Source of the DNA: Archivesica marissinica
Lineage: Eukaryota > Mollusca > Bivalvia > Venerida > Vesicomyidae
Assembly (NCBI GenBank): GCA_014843695.1
Contig: CM026393.1
Span: 11,304,734 to 11,368,733 of the forward strand
Direction: 5' to 3'
Length of the DNA stretch: 64,000 nt
Positions 38,701 through 41,719 of this stretch are shown piece after piece. The stretch's first letter is position 1; each line of letters opens with the position of its first letter. The notes below the pieces were generated by a model that searched no databases, was not told the origin of the DNA, and was given only the letters and a program-made list of their open reading frames with translations. Position numbers and translations under genes: made by a program.

Positions 38701-40109
38701 CGCCTCCGTGGTCGCTTACTTGTATACCACTGTAACCTATCATCACTGATGGTCACGGATTCGCCTCCGTGGTCGCTTACTTGTATACCACTGTAACCTA
38801 TCATCACTGATGGTCACGGGTTCGCCTCCGTGGTCGCTTACTTGTATACCACTGTAACCTATCATCACTGATGGTCACGGGTTCGCCTCCATGGTCACTT
38901 ACTTGTATACCACTGTAACCTATCATCACTGATGGTCACGGGTTCGCCTCCGTGGTCGCTTACTTGTATACCACTGTAACCTATCATCACTGATGGTCAC
39001 GGGTTCGCCTCCGTGGTCACTTACTTGTATACCACTGTAACCTATCATCACTGATGGTCACGGGTTCGCCTCCATGGTCACTTACTTGTATACCACTGTA
39101 ACCTATCATCACTGATGGTCACGGGTTCGCCTCCGTGGTTGCTTACTTGTATACCACTGTAACCTATCATCACTGATGGTCACGGGTTCGCCTCCGTGGT
39201 CGCTTACTTGTATACCACTGTAACCTATCATCACTGATGGTCACGGGTTCGCCTCCGTGGTCACTTACTTGTATACCACTGTAACCTATCATCACTGATG
39301 GTCACGGGTTCGAGCCCCGCTCAGGCCGTGTCTCATTTATATGAAAAAGTTGGCAGTTTCTTACGGAGATTGGTGCACCCAAGTACTGGTTAACCGCTGG
39401 AGCCTGCCTGCCCAGGAAAGGTGTTGTTAGGTAAACTGCCCACCGGCGATATAGCCCAAAATGGTGCTGATGCAGGCGTAAAACCCGAAATATAACATAA
39501 CATAATTATAACATAACTAATTGTTTTTAAAATTAGCTACCGGTATGTTTGCAACAAAACCACACAACGGGTCCTTCATCAGAGGTGTGAATTTTCCTTA
39601 TTTGTTCTACATACAGTCAAACCTGCCTTAAGCAGCCAGCCAAGGGAATCACAGAAAGTGGCTGCTTAGCACAGGTGGCTGCTTAATAGAGGTCAAATGT
39701 ATAATAAAACAACATGTTGGTAGTTAGGAGAGTGGCTGCTTAATGCAGGTTGCTGCTTAATAGAGGTGACCACTAACACAGGTTTGACTGTATTATTTGA
39801 ATCTCCCATTCTGGAATGGGGAGGTGTCCACATTGAGCTCTAGAAATGGTTCACATGTATATTTACGTTGGCATTAATGTTATACATACAGCGCAGACAT
39901 TGGGTCGGAGGCACTTGGAGTACTTGCAATTGTTCGAAAAGGAAATGATGACGAACTATCTACGTCGAGCAAAGGCGAGCAAACTGGCGAGCCTAGAAAC
40001 AACGGTGCAGAAACTGGAGAAACAAGTGGACGAGCTGACGAAGCTGATAGAGGATGAAGTCATTGGCGACCAACAGCCAGACCCAATGAGCTTCGCCATG
40101 ACAGAGTAG
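2551..40109 (+). CDS. TRPM-family cation channel, 3' part of gene (16 exons, 5' end missing)
   Basis: Encodes a plasma-membrane or endomembrane six-helix cation channel of the TRPM family. Exons are 2551-2722, 3814-3964, 11485-11668, 12125-12255, 12769-12872, 14545-14679, 15514-15657, 19067-19208, 21306-21383, 25735-25872, 28679-28810, 32443-32685, 33802-33976, 35338-35464, 37130-37308 and 39892-40109. Every junction is AG/GT and keeps phase; after a 2-nt partial codon the sum is 2451 nt, 816 codons plus TAG. Visible landmarks are the SLOG-like motif IPVVVCSGTGRAADILAYAY, the linker motif LALTWNRVDIAQEEIF, S1-S6, pore PYWQLYGEIYLDEI, TRP box WKFQMY and a C-terminal coiled coil. The SLOG motif and the YGE filter resemble TRPM1/3/6/7, while LDEI after the filter resembles TRPM2. 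No NUDT9-H or alpha-kinase domain follows. Upstream exons for the N-terminus are not in view. Subfamily assignment is uncertain; TRPM membership is firm. Confidence 0.93.
2841..3052 (-). mobile_element. SINE family 1 (Leu-like tRNA head)
   Basis: Reverse copy of the commonest SINE in the window. On its sense strand it has a tRNA-like head with box A (TAGCGCAGTGG-type) and box B (GAGTTCGAGTCC-type), a body containing GGCAAGGCATTTAAATTCCAC and the tail TATAAGTTG...AAATAAATTTGTA. In good copies the head's anticodon loop is TTCAGGT (CAG, Leu). Found in the intron after exon 2722. Confidence 0.8.
3814..3964 (+). CDS. TRPM exon: linker after SLOG segment
   Basis: The acceptor is TTGCTTTCAG and the donor is TTG/GTAAGT. 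The first base completes a Gly codon. It encodes 50 further residues, GVREMSEKHQLKLKDKIFDN to QFCCQNADL, a charged helical stretch in the place where TRPM1/3 have the segment between the SLOG domain and the LITVF motif. A 78-bp segment ending just upstream is partly duplicated (3425-3503 and 3649-3730). Confidence 0.88.
4047..4118 (-). tRNA. tRNA-like sequence (pseudogene or SINE head)
   Basis: On the minus strand the sequence folds as a cloverleaf: acceptor GCCCGGT, D arm GCTC/GAGC, anticodon arm with loop CCTGTAA, and T arm CCGGG-TTCGAGT-CCCGG. The box B motif is perfect (GGTTCGAGTCC). Position 33 is C rather than T, and acceptor pair 2-71 mismatches, so it is more likely a tRNA pseudogene or the head of a SINE than a working gene. 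If functional, the loop would read TGT (Thr). Confidence 0.4.
4176..4410 (+). mobile_element. SINE family 1
   Basis: Forward copy with degraded box A and box B, the conserved CCTTAGGCAAGGCATTTAAA body, the CTCGAGAGTGATTA segment and the AAATAAATGTGTAT tail. Confidence 0.78.
4590..5520. repeat. 66-67-bp tandem array derived from a TTAA MITE
   Basis: About 14 units of GACTGTGTATCCACTGACTG, ATAGCTAAATGGCTGTCATA and TGTATGGAGATATAGTAGT. The unit is the reverse complement of part of the second TTAA MITE family (for example 16700-16800). Flanks from 4560 and to about 5655 carry further partial units. Long open frames here are by-products of the 66-bp period. Confidence 0.9.
5791..6338 (-). mobile_element. 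SINE family 2, split by a nested copy
   Basis: A reverse copy made of 5791-5867 (3' part) and 6144-6338 (5' part). It is interrupted by a forward copy of the same family and flanked by an 11-bp duplication CCTAACAACAC at 5857-5867 and 6144-6154. Confidence 0.85.
5868..6143 (+). mobile_element. SINE family 2 (class II tRNA head), nested insertion
   Basis: The head reads CCTCCGTGGTCGAGTGGTTA with box B GGTTCGAGCCCC and a long variable-arm-like segment, suggesting a Ser/Leu-type tRNA ancestor. The body includes CAGTTTCTTACGGAGGTTGG and ends CGTAAAACCCGAAATATAAC. It is inserted into an older reverse copy with an 11-bp target duplication. Confidence 0.87.
6965..11484. repeat. 32-bp tandem array carrying a splice acceptor in each unit
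   Basis: About 140 units of ATTGTGTTTGTAGATGATTG plus AGTACAGAATGT. Variants (TCTGTAG/TTTGTAG, AATACAG, GTACAGC) give higher-order structure with 224-bp and 1808-bp spacings. The last unit ends at the acceptor of exon 11485. Open frames of up to about 1190 codons on the minus strand follow from stop-poor units and are not evidence of a gene. Confidence 0.95.
11485..11668 (+). CDS. TRPM exon: LALTWNRVDIA motif
   Basis: It begins MIIFNMNKAEDLDMAILSVL, matching the TRPM motif LITVFxM followed by DxDxAILxALLK, and contains LRLALTWNRVDIAQEEIF, a hallmark of TRPM channels. It is in phase 0 at the start and phase 1 at the end (CAG G/GTAGG). Its acceptor TGTTTGTAG and first six bases ATGATT are the same as the core of the 32-bp tandem unit that fills the 4.5 kb immediately upstream. 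Confidence 0.93.
11836..12058 (-). mobile_element. SINE family 3 (Thr-like tRNA head)
   Basis: On its sense strand the family has head GTCCAGTGGTTAACA, anticodon arm CTGGA-CTGGTAA-TCCAG (loop GGT, Thr), box B GGTTCGATCCC, body AGTCTTTCAGATGGGACGTT and a tail with GGGCAACCGGTAGCGACGAT. This reverse copy sits between TRPM exons 11668 and 12125. Confidence 0.8.
12125..12255 (+). CDS. TRPM exon: ankyrin-like linker
   Basis: The acceptor is CTTCCAG and the donor is AAG/GTAATA. It encodes SLDDIVTEAIVTDKVQFMQL then ILEQGVIMKEYLTLDRLDLL, aligned by eye with the TRPM segment [20 protein letters not shown] and its continuation. This is part of the helical N-terminal homology region. Confidence 0.93.
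12311..12690. mobile_element. hAT-type DNA transposon relic
   Basis: Perfect 12-bp terminal inverted repeats TGGCAACGAATA (12311-12322) and TATTCGTTGCCA (12679-12690) bound a 380-bp segment with further ATTCGAATATTCG palindromes near each end. Inside is a broken BED zinc finger (separate entry). It lies in the TRPM intron between exons 12255 and 12769. The hAT assignment rests on TIR style plus the BED finger. Confidence 0.7.
12406..12555 (+). pseudogene. Broken BED zinc-finger fragment of a transposase
   Basis: The frame reads SHVWKCVNCSENKKTARCNL CKFDLTYSGTIS, then meets a stop. A shift of frame restores NLNNHLKQM. The pattern VW...ARCxLC...G-x-S-NL-xx-HL is that of BED fingers found at the N-terminus of hAT transposases. 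The frameshift and the absence of a catalytic domain mark it as dead. Confidence 0.65.
12769..12872 (+). CDS. TRPM exon: linker helix
   Basis: The acceptor is TATTTCAG and the donor is CG/GTAAAT, with a codon split 2+1 to the next exon. It encodes VPKHHAIYKLLFKLTGTTEL to IRLLGRLLDR. It is positionally equivalent to the variable TRPM linker before the acidic block and is shorter than in vertebrate TRPM3. Confidence 0.88.
12993..13208 (+). mobile_element. SINE with family-1 body but a different tRNA head
   Basis: The head reads TGTAATGGATACGGTAGCCG with box B GAGTTTGAGCC, unlike the Leu-like head. The body and tail (AATGTGGTCTCGAGAGTGAT and following) are those of family 1. This suggests a head swap on a shared body, or a sister family. 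Confidence 0.65.
13234..13448 (+). mobile_element. SINE family 1, well preserved
   Basis: Clear box A (TAGCGCAGTGGAT) and box B (GAGTTCGAGTCC). The anticodon stem is TTCGC/GCGAA around loop TTCAGGT. The body runs to a tail ending in AATACATAAA. It directly follows another SINE copy, as part of a SINE cluster from 12993 to 14004. Confidence 0.85.
13450..13560 (+). mobile_element. SINE family 1 tail fragment
   Basis: Only the 3' part (GATGAATTTGATCAGGAATG and the tail) is present, continuing the cluster. Confidence 0.65.
13575..14004 (+). mobile_element. SINE family 5 with two internal copies of a family-1 tail
   Basis: The head (GATTAAGGTCGTTGC, box B TGTTCAAATCC) and the end (GTTGTCCTCCACCAATAATA, then GGTGCGACGTTAAACCACC) match copies at 41345 and 63668. 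Between them an 80-bp segment made of a family-1 tail plus GGTTAGTGGTTCTACCCACT occurs twice in tandem (13722-13880). Confidence 0.65.
14005..14285. repeat. 31-bp palindromic tandem array
   Basis: About nine units of ATTAATGTTGAATGATATCA plus ACATTCAACAG. Each unit holds a 9-bp stem TGTTGAATG/CATTCAACA with a 7-nt loop, so single strands can fold into a row of hairpins. It starts at the end of a family 5 SINE. Confidence 0.9.
14311..14482 (-). mobile_element. SINE family 4, truncated
   Basis: Reverse copy holding the tail (AACAACTTATATTAATCACT) and body (GGAGGAAACCGTAGTTCCCG). Confidence 0.68.
14545..14679 (+). CDS. TRPM exon: acidic block and FRPYKHLLIYAVLLHR
   Basis: The acceptor is TGTTGTAG and the donor is AG/GTAATA. 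It encodes an acidic run (FDDDIFEEVGDETVDAKK) followed by FFRPYKHLLIYAVLLHR, matching the TRPM pattern FPFHELMVWAVLMKR. The last codon is completed by the next exon. Confidence 0.91.
14765..15165. mobile_element. Hairpin MITE interrupted by a SINE
   Basis: Related to 17155-17765: left GAGTAAATAAAATCATATTT, right AAAGTGATTTTATCTGCC, with CATAGGGCATGATCAGATGG inside. Family 2 SINE inserted at 14894-15123. Confidence 0.62.
14894..15123 (+). mobile_element. SINE family 2, 5'-truncated, with 11-bp TSD
   Basis: Begins inside the head (TATACCACTGTAACC) and runs to the tail. It is bounded by GTTTGCAAAAG at 14883-14893 and 15124-15134. The target is a MITE-like hairpin element spanning about 14765-15165. 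Confidence 0.86.
15216..15446 (+). mobile_element. SINE family 1
   Basis: Near complete, with box A TAGCGCAGTGGAT, box B GAGTTCGAGTCC and the tail AAATAAATTTGTATAAACTA. It lies about 70 bp upstream of TRPM exon 15514. Confidence 0.83.
15514..15657 (+). CDS. TRPM exon: LAKFCWEMGDEP helix
   Basis: It encodes QSLAKFCWEMGDEPVTTAVA to HHEAVIAYK, matching TRPM [20 protein letters not shown]. The donor is AAGAT/GTTAGT in phase 2, and the next exon supplies A to give Ile. The last 20 nt of this exon plus the donor form the start of the 64-bp tandem unit that follows. Confidence 0.91.
15638..16157. repeat. 64-bp tandem array carrying a splice donor in each unit
   Basis: Eight units beginning GCAGTTATTGCCTATAAGAT/GTTGGTATAG and continuing TGTTTATTTACTCTGATGCT. 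The first 20 nt are the 3' end of TRPM exon 15514-15657, with C to T in later copies, and the next bases are its donor. Confidence 0.93.
16225..16509. mobile_element. SINE family 3, two fragments in inverted orientation
   Basis: A forward fragment (16225-16325, box B to mid body) is followed by a reverse copy (16330-16509). Confidence 0.7.
16726..17084. mobile_element. TTAA-flanked MITE, second family
   Basis: TTAA plus CCCTTTCCTTCATA at the left and CTATGAGGGAAAGGG plus TTAA at the right. The interior has two partial repeats of the CTATTATATCTCCATTCAAA segment. Confidence 0.75.
17155..17765. mobile_element. Hairpin MITE with an internal 75-bp tandem expansion
   Basis: The left end GGGTAAATAAAATCACATTG and right end AAAGTGATTTTATTTATTTT are inverted relatives. 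A TTAACCCATATAACCTGCC start at 17221 matches the TTAA MITE at 33533. The left inner part is repeated about six times. Confidence 0.65.
17225..17680. repeat. 75-bp tandem array inside a MITE
   Basis: About six units containing ATAACCTGCCTAATGAATTG and CAACATAGATCCAGATCAGC. Nearly identical between copies, so probably recent. Confidence 0.92.
17766..19066. other. AT-rich intron ending in a retroposon-like tail
   Basis: Very AT-rich with no open frame over 110 codons and no recognised protein. AATAAAACTTTGAAACTTTG near 19022 looks like the 3' tail of a non-LTR element. The rest may be its decayed 3' region. Confidence 0.4.
19067..19208 (+). CDS. TRPM exon: FENIAATVLDECQQ helix
   Basis: It encodes EFENIAATVLDECQQRDPEK and NEMTCLQIAAASNDQ, equivalent to TRPM [20 protein letters not shown] and NATCLQLAVAAKHRD. 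The donor is CAG/GTATGT. The acceptor TCTGTTAG follows directly on TTTGAAAC repeats that look like the tail of a retroposon. Confidence 0.92.
19611..19755 (-). mobile_element. SINE family 4, truncated
   Basis: Reverse copy with tail and body (GTGTGGGAGGAAACCGGAGT), without a head. Confidence 0.68.
19919..20272. mobile_element. TTAA-flanked MITE, second family
   Basis: TTAA plus CCCTTTCCTTTATAG left and CTATGAGGGAAGGG plus TTAA right, the same organisation as 16726-17084. Confidence 0.77.
20273..20756. other. Intron sequence, nothing recognised
   Basis: AT-rich sequence with repeated ATGTGTGTGATGCAT-like words near 20420-20480. No element ends or coding sequence seen. Confidence 0.5.
20757..20825. 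repeat. Short repeat of CATGACACTTTAGTAA words
   Basis: Three to four units of about 24 bp (GTCATGACACTTTAGTAACA). Intronic, no known role. Confidence 0.7.
20976..21214. mobile_element. Hairpin MITE
   Basis: Inverted ends CCATTTCATTCTGGATAC and GTATCCAGAATCAATGG enclose TTTGCAAACAACATAGATCC facing ATGTTCTTTGCAAA. It shares its core with the MITEs at 17155 and 33533. Confidence 0.65.
21306..21383 (+). CDS. TRPM exon: short pre-S1 segment
   Basis: This is a 26-codon exon in phase 0 on both sides (TTGTAG/ATG and ATG/GTAAAT). It encodes MFISSEACQNSVSTTWKQGI and ISGWSM, which fits TRPM DFIAHTCSQMLLTDMW followed by the basic linker before the pre-S1 helix. Confidence 0.88.
21419..21656 (-). mobile_element. 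SINE family 3
   Basis: Reverse copy, tail to box B, beginning 35 bp after TRPM exon 21383. Confidence 0.78.
21692..21922 (+). mobile_element. SINE family 1
   Basis: Head GTCGTGATAGTGCACTGGTA, box B GAGTTCGAGCCC, body and tail as in family 1. It is followed within 90 bp by the 19-bp tandem array. Confidence 0.8.
22010..24845. repeat. 19-bp tandem array with large internal duplication
   Basis: About 150 units of CAAATACTCTGTACTTCAG and the variant with TACTACAG. A segment from about 22373 to 23035 recurs at an 878-bp offset (from 23251), and TTCAGTTCAG double units mark blocks. Open frames across it are not gene evidence. Confidence 0.95.
24901..25132 (-). mobile_element. SINE family 1
   Basis: Reverse copy with the poly-A-free AGTTTATACAAATTTATTTT tail first and the head (GCGCTATCACGACTTC on this strand) last. 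It lies between the 19-bp array and the 43-bp array. Confidence 0.82.
25215..25734. repeat. 43-bp tandem array carrying the acceptor and start of the next exon
   Basis: About 12 irregular units of TTTTCAGATCCTTCATGCCA and CATTATTACCTCCCCTGATT. The unit matches the acceptor and first 40 nt or so of exon 25735 at most positions. Later units are shortened. Confidence 0.92.
25735..25872 (+). CDS. TRPM exon: pre-S1 helix
   Basis: It encodes ILLGTLFPPLIVFIVEIVPL then YQKLAAFYTSPIIKFAHNT, matching TRPM VILGILLPPSIL and IYEFYNAPIVKFWFYT. The acceptor is TTTTCAG and the donor ACA/GTAAGT, phase 0. The acceptor and about the first 40 nt are tandemly repeated directly upstream. An upstream repeat acceptor at 25366 is in the same frame and open to this exon. 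Confidence 0.9.
25933..26194 (+). mobile_element. SINE family 2 with 11-bp TSD
   Basis: Complete head to tail. Flanking duplication TTTCACGGAAA at 25922-25932 and 26195-26205. Inserted in the intron after exon 25872. Confidence 0.88.
26490..26735 (+). repeat. Dispersed repeat R7, copy 1
   Basis: Contains GTGATAAAGCGCACGATCCC, ACTCCTATTCAAATGTTGTA and CTTCTCCCAAAAATTCTGAC. The reverse complement matches 61635-61805. Confidence 0.6.
26765..28540. repeat. 63-66-bp tandem array
   Basis: About 28 units built from AGCATAATCCAGTCATCCAT, CGTTCATCAGTCTGTCCACA and ATGTTTACATGCAACATCTT. The longer version has CTCCTTAAC or CTCCGTAAC. Most units differ by multiples of three, hence a long open frame. Confidence 0.95.
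28679..28810 (+). CDS. TRPM exon: S1 and S2
   Basis: The acceptor is TTTTTCAG and the donor CATAGT/GTAAGT, phase 0. S1 is around MMYLVFVCLHSYMVLV and S2 around FAEVLCVCWIFTFMVDHIHS. The S2 end carries D and H at the places where TRPM2/4/5/8 have the Ca-binding E and Q (alignment by eye). The last 16 nt and the donor start the tandem array that follows. Confidence 0.91.
28795..30328. repeat. 34/44-bp tandem array carrying a splice donor in each unit
   Basis: Roughly 38 units of GGACCATATCCATAGT/GTAAGTAACTTG, in a short form ending TAATGA and a long form with GAGACATGTTTT. The first 16 nt equal the end of exon 28679-28810 and GTAAGT is its donor. Confidence 0.94.
30795..31290. repeat. 44-bp tandem array
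   Basis: About 11 units of AGATGCGCTCAGAATACGGT and CAACTGTGTACGATTGTCTC. No exon or element parent recognised. Confidence 0.93.
31291..31905. other. Intron sequence with a diverged internal repeat
   Basis: AGAGTGACTCCTGTACTGA and CTATATATTTTGGTGC recur (31746-31785 and 31863-31902), and a weaker copy is at 31610-31650. No coding sequence recognised. Confidence 0.5.
31906..32028 (+). mobile_element. SINE family 3, 5'-truncated
   Basis: Only the 3' half (ACTCTGGAATGGGTCTCTGT to GCGACGATAAATAAACG) is present. Confidence 0.75.
32161..32383 (-). mobile_element. SINE family 1
   Basis: Reverse copy, tail to head, with a small deletion in the head. It ends about 60 bp before TRPM exon 32443. Confidence 0.78.
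32443..32685 (+). CDS. TRPM exon: S3, S4 and S4-S5
   Basis: An 81-codon exon in phase 0 with donor ATG/GTAAGT. S3 is around EWLNYVVCYVGFSLHIAGF. S4 and the linker are around LYCINSIIFFVGITKSYTAF and LGYKLVMIKRM, equivalent to TRPM [20 protein letters not shown] and IGKMMIDM. S4 has few basic residues, as is usual for TRPM. Confidence 0.93.
33200..33440. mobile_element. Fragment of the second TTAA MITE family with a 90-bp duplication
   Basis: ATGGAGATGGGGTAGATATG occurs twice (about 33249 and 33331) with ATCCATAGCTACATACGTGG between. The end reads GTAAAGGGGAATGGGTT. Confidence 0.5.
33533..33754. mobile_element. TTAA-flanked MITE (piggyBac-like)
   Basis: TTAA at both ends (33533-33536, 33751-33754), followed by CCCATACATAACCTGC on the left and GCAGGTTATGGG on the right as inverted repeats. 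Inside are two facing copies of CAACATAGATCCAGATCAG-type sequence that can fold into a long hairpin. TTAA targets with CCC ends are typical of piggyBac-type elements. Confidence 0.75.
33802..33976 (+). CDS. TRPM exon: S5, pore helix and selectivity filter
   Basis: It encodes S5 (FGELRLFLCVLLIFLLAYGI), then the pore region SWAILKDVFYYPYWQLYGEI and YLDEIG. The filter YGE resembles TRPM1/3/6/7 (YGEV), whereas LDEI after it resembles TRPM2 (IFGQIPLDEID). The donor is GCT/GTAAGT, phase 1. Confidence 0.94.
34022..34505. mobile_element. Possible DNA element with ATCGATTA palindromes
   Basis: TAGTGATAATC near 34022 and ATCACTA near 34500 are short inverted ends. Both flanks carry ATCGATTATAATCGA-type and AATCGATTATGG-type words. 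No coding sequence seen. Confidence 0.4.
34510..35160. other. Intron sequence, nothing recognised
   Basis: AT-rich with no repeats or coding sequence that I can identify. 35165-35245 shares TCGCCAATTGTGACAAAAAA and GGCGCTAAATTT with 40890-40980, a short dispersed repeat. Confidence 0.5.
35338..35464 (+). CDS. TRPM exon: post-filter loop and S6
   Basis: It encodes EDTCVSGTMDCRTTHWLVPI then AYLMVGNIMLINLLIAIF. Two cysteines in the outer loop could form the loop disulphide known in TRPM channels. The donor is TTTAG/GTATGT, phase 2. The last 27 nt and the donor are the start of the 49-bp tandem unit that follows immediately. Confidence 0.94.
35437..35835. repeat. 48/49-bp tandem array carrying S6 exon end and donor in each unit
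   Basis: Eight to nine units of CATTAACCTGCTGATTGCTA and TATTTAG/GTATGTATCTAC. The first 27 nt equal the end of TRPM exon 35338-35464 (coding INLLIAIF). The 48-bp form lacks one base at the donor. Confidence 0.94.
35836..36335. mobile_element. Cluster of abutting TA-MITE copies
   Basis: TACAGTCAAACCTGTG appears at about 35954, 36118 and 36218, each directly after a GGTTTGTCTGTA end, so several related copies lie head to tail, sharing the TA. The interior AAGCAGCCACTTTCTGTGAT is repeated in both orientations. Confidence 0.65.
36336..36973. other. Intron sequence, nothing recognised
   Basis: Begins with a possible SINE-body fragment (GTCTTTAGGCAAGACCCTTA at 36400-36419). The rest is AT-rich without coding sequence. 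Confidence 0.45.
36974..37102 (+). mobile_element. SINE family 1, 5'-truncated
   Basis: Only the body (CTCATGGCGATGGATTCA) and the tail to TTTGTATGAACTA. It abuts the polypyrimidine region of exon 37130. Confidence 0.65.
37130..37308 (+). CDS. TRPM exon: TRP helix
   Basis: It begins NVFHQVEKNSIEIWKFQMYF, with TRP-box core WKFQMY (TRPM3 WKFQRY), followed by LVPPFSIVPQTVLALHWLVR. The acceptor is CCTTGTAG and the donor AGT A/GTAAGT, phase 1. Confidence 0.93.
37537..37746 (+). mobile_element. SINE family 1, head-truncated
   Basis: Starts inside the head (CACGTTCGCTTC), box B GAGTTCAAGCCC, then full body and tail. Confidence 0.75.
37905..39515 (+). mobile_element. SINE family 2 swollen by an internal tandem array
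   Basis: The head begins GTCCGCCTCCGTGGTCGC and the body and tail lie at 39310-39515. The 61-bp head segment is repeated about 23 times between them. The whole is flanked by ACTAATTG at 37897-37904 and 39516-39523, so the array grew after insertion. Confidence 0.84.
37912..39310. repeat. 61-bp tandem array of a SINE head
   Basis: About 23 units of GCCTCCGTGGTCGCTTACTT, GTATACCACTGTAACCTATC and ATCACTGATGGTCACGGGTT. Each carries a box-B-like GGTTC but not the full consensus; only the last copy continues into GAGCCCC and the SINE body. Confidence 0.95.
39614..39790. mobile_element. TA-flanked MITE (mariner-like ends)
   Basis: TA followed by CAGTCAAACCTG on the left and CAGGTTTGACTG followed by TA on the right. 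The interior repeats AGTGGCTGCTTA-type words. TA target sites are typical of Tc1/mariner-type elements. Confidence 0.75.
39892..40109 (+). CDS. TRPM terminal exon: coiled coil and stop
   Basis: It encodes LGRRHLEYLQLFEKEMMTNY, then a heptad-like run ASKLASLETTVQKLEKQVDE and LTKLIEDEV, ending in MSFAMTE and TAG at 40107-40109. This corresponds to the short TRPM C-terminal coiled coil that drives tetramer assembly. No enzymatic tail is encoded after it. I see no clear AATAAA in the 100 nt after the stop; a reverse-oriented SINE begins at about 40216. Confidence 0.9.
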
Positions 40110-40215
40110 GATTTTTTTCTAGCTTGAATTATTCATGTGTAGTAAATATTTATAATGTACCGTCCTTTAAGTTCTTTAATCATTAATCTTAATGAAATAC
40201 ATGATAGTAGTGCTT

Positions 40216-40449
40216 AGTTTATACAAATATATTTTAGCTCGATTGCGAAACAAGTTCTTACAACTTATATTAATCACTCTCGAGACCTCATTCCTGATGG
40301 AATCCATCGCCACGAGGGAGAGAGAAGTGGCGATGTGGAATTTAAATGCCTTGCCTAAGGGCACACTCGTAATGGCTCCAGCGGAGCTCGTACTCCAGAC
40401 CGTTCGCACCTGAAGCGAACGCTCATCCACTGCGCTATCACGACTTCCA
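40216..40449 (-). mobile_element. SINE family 1
   Basis: Reverse copy about 105 bp after the TRPM stop codon. Complete from tail to head (CACTGCGCTATCACGACTTC). Confidence 0.82.
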
Positions 40450-40555
40450 CATAATATTGCTTGTTTGTGGATGGTCTGGAATTACCTGGTCAACACACAT
40501 ACCAGACCTTCCATTGTTAACCAGGTACAGGCTAAACTTGGTAACATCTAGTGTT

Positions 40556-40832
40556 TGTGTGTTTTACGTTTATTTATCGTCGCTACCGGTTGCCCATATG
40601 AGCGACACCTCCTGAAGAGATTAGTTATTTTAGATTTTTTGAGGATATGCAATAATACAGAGAGAGACCCATTCCAGAGTCTCCTCTGGTTTCTTTTATG
40701 TGCACAGCGTAAAGCACCGACACGAGACCTCGGTTTAACGTCCCATCTGAATGTTAATTTTATTAGGGTCAGACAGTTTCGATCCCTGGATTACCAGTCC
40801 AGTGTGTTACCACTGGACTACAGATCCGTCTG
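40556..40832 (-). mobile_element. SINE family 3
   Basis: Reverse copy from tail to head, the head reading GGATCTGTAGTCCAGTGGTA on the minus strand. Confidence 0.78.
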
Positions 40833-41034
40833 TAACACATCTAGACCTTGTTGCATAGTTCTACTTCCATATTTATTGATCATGTGTCTCAGTGTCCCCG
40901 CTGTTAGTCGCCAATGGCCACAATTGCGACAAAAAAAAAAATAGTGGCGCTAAATTTTGTGTATTGACAAAAATATGTTGTGCGACTCTTTTTTAAGACC
41001 TTTTTTAGGGTTAAGGCAATTACCGGGCATTTAT

Positions 41035-41241
41035 TTCAGTGATGGACAGTCATTTGTTTGGAAGAAAACAGACTCCTGGACAGCGCCTACTGGGCACCCC
41101 TTTTGGCCATCCGTTAGGGAGATTTTGTCTGTGAAGGATCAGGTGACCCAATCGGACATACCCAAGGAATATTATGGCAAACCTATGGTAAATATGAGAT
41201 ACAAATTTGCTATTAGTCAACATTTGAAAAAGAAACATTAA
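41035..41241 (+). CDS. Unrecognised ORF fragment
   Basis: An open stretch encodes FSDGQSFVWKKTDSWTAPTG to MRYKFAISQHLKKKH and a stop. The composition looks protein-like and the sequence is not tandem. The preceding 130 bp (40890-41020) resemble 35165-35245, so it may belong to a dispersed element rather than a host gene. I do not recognise the family and see no confident splice sites. Confidence 0.25.
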   Translation, partial: FSDGQSFVWKKTDSWTAPTGHPFWPSVREILSVKDQVTQSDIPKEYYGKPMVNMRYKFAISQHLKKKH

Positions 41242-41344
41242 TTTCCGTTGTACCTCAATAACCAAGTTGACACTGCATTGTCAGTTACTCAAGTATTTAC
41301 AAAACATCTCAAGTAAGCATTACAAGTCTGGTCAATAATCGTTT

Positions 41345-41605
41345 GAGGGGTCTCCGTGGTTACGGCCGTTGACTTCAAGTAACTTGCCCCTCGCCGGTAT
41401 AGGTTCGAATCCTGCTGGTAGTGTTGAATTCTTTCATGACAGGAATCGATCCAGCTGGCATGCAGAAGGTCGGTGGTTCTACCCAGCTGCCCGTCCATGC
41501 CTGCAATAATGCTCAGAAGTATTAGTGTTGTCCTCCACCAGTAGCAGCTGGAATCACCGTATCACCTAAGCTGTTGGTGCGACTTTAAACCCCCAAAACA
41601 AAGAA
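41345..41605 (+). mobile_element. SINE family 5
   Basis: Head CTCCGTGGTTACGGCCGTTG, box B GGTTCGAATCC, body AGGTCGGTGGTTCTACCCAG, end TGGTGCGACTTTAAACCCCC and an A-rich tail. Confidence 0.7.
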
Positions 41606-41719
41606 ATCAATAAAAAATAAATCAATAATTATTTGCCTTCGGCTCTGATCAATGATTCGTGTCAATAAACAACAATACTGGTCAGTGTTGTTTATTAACG
41701 GAAATCATTAACCAGTCGA

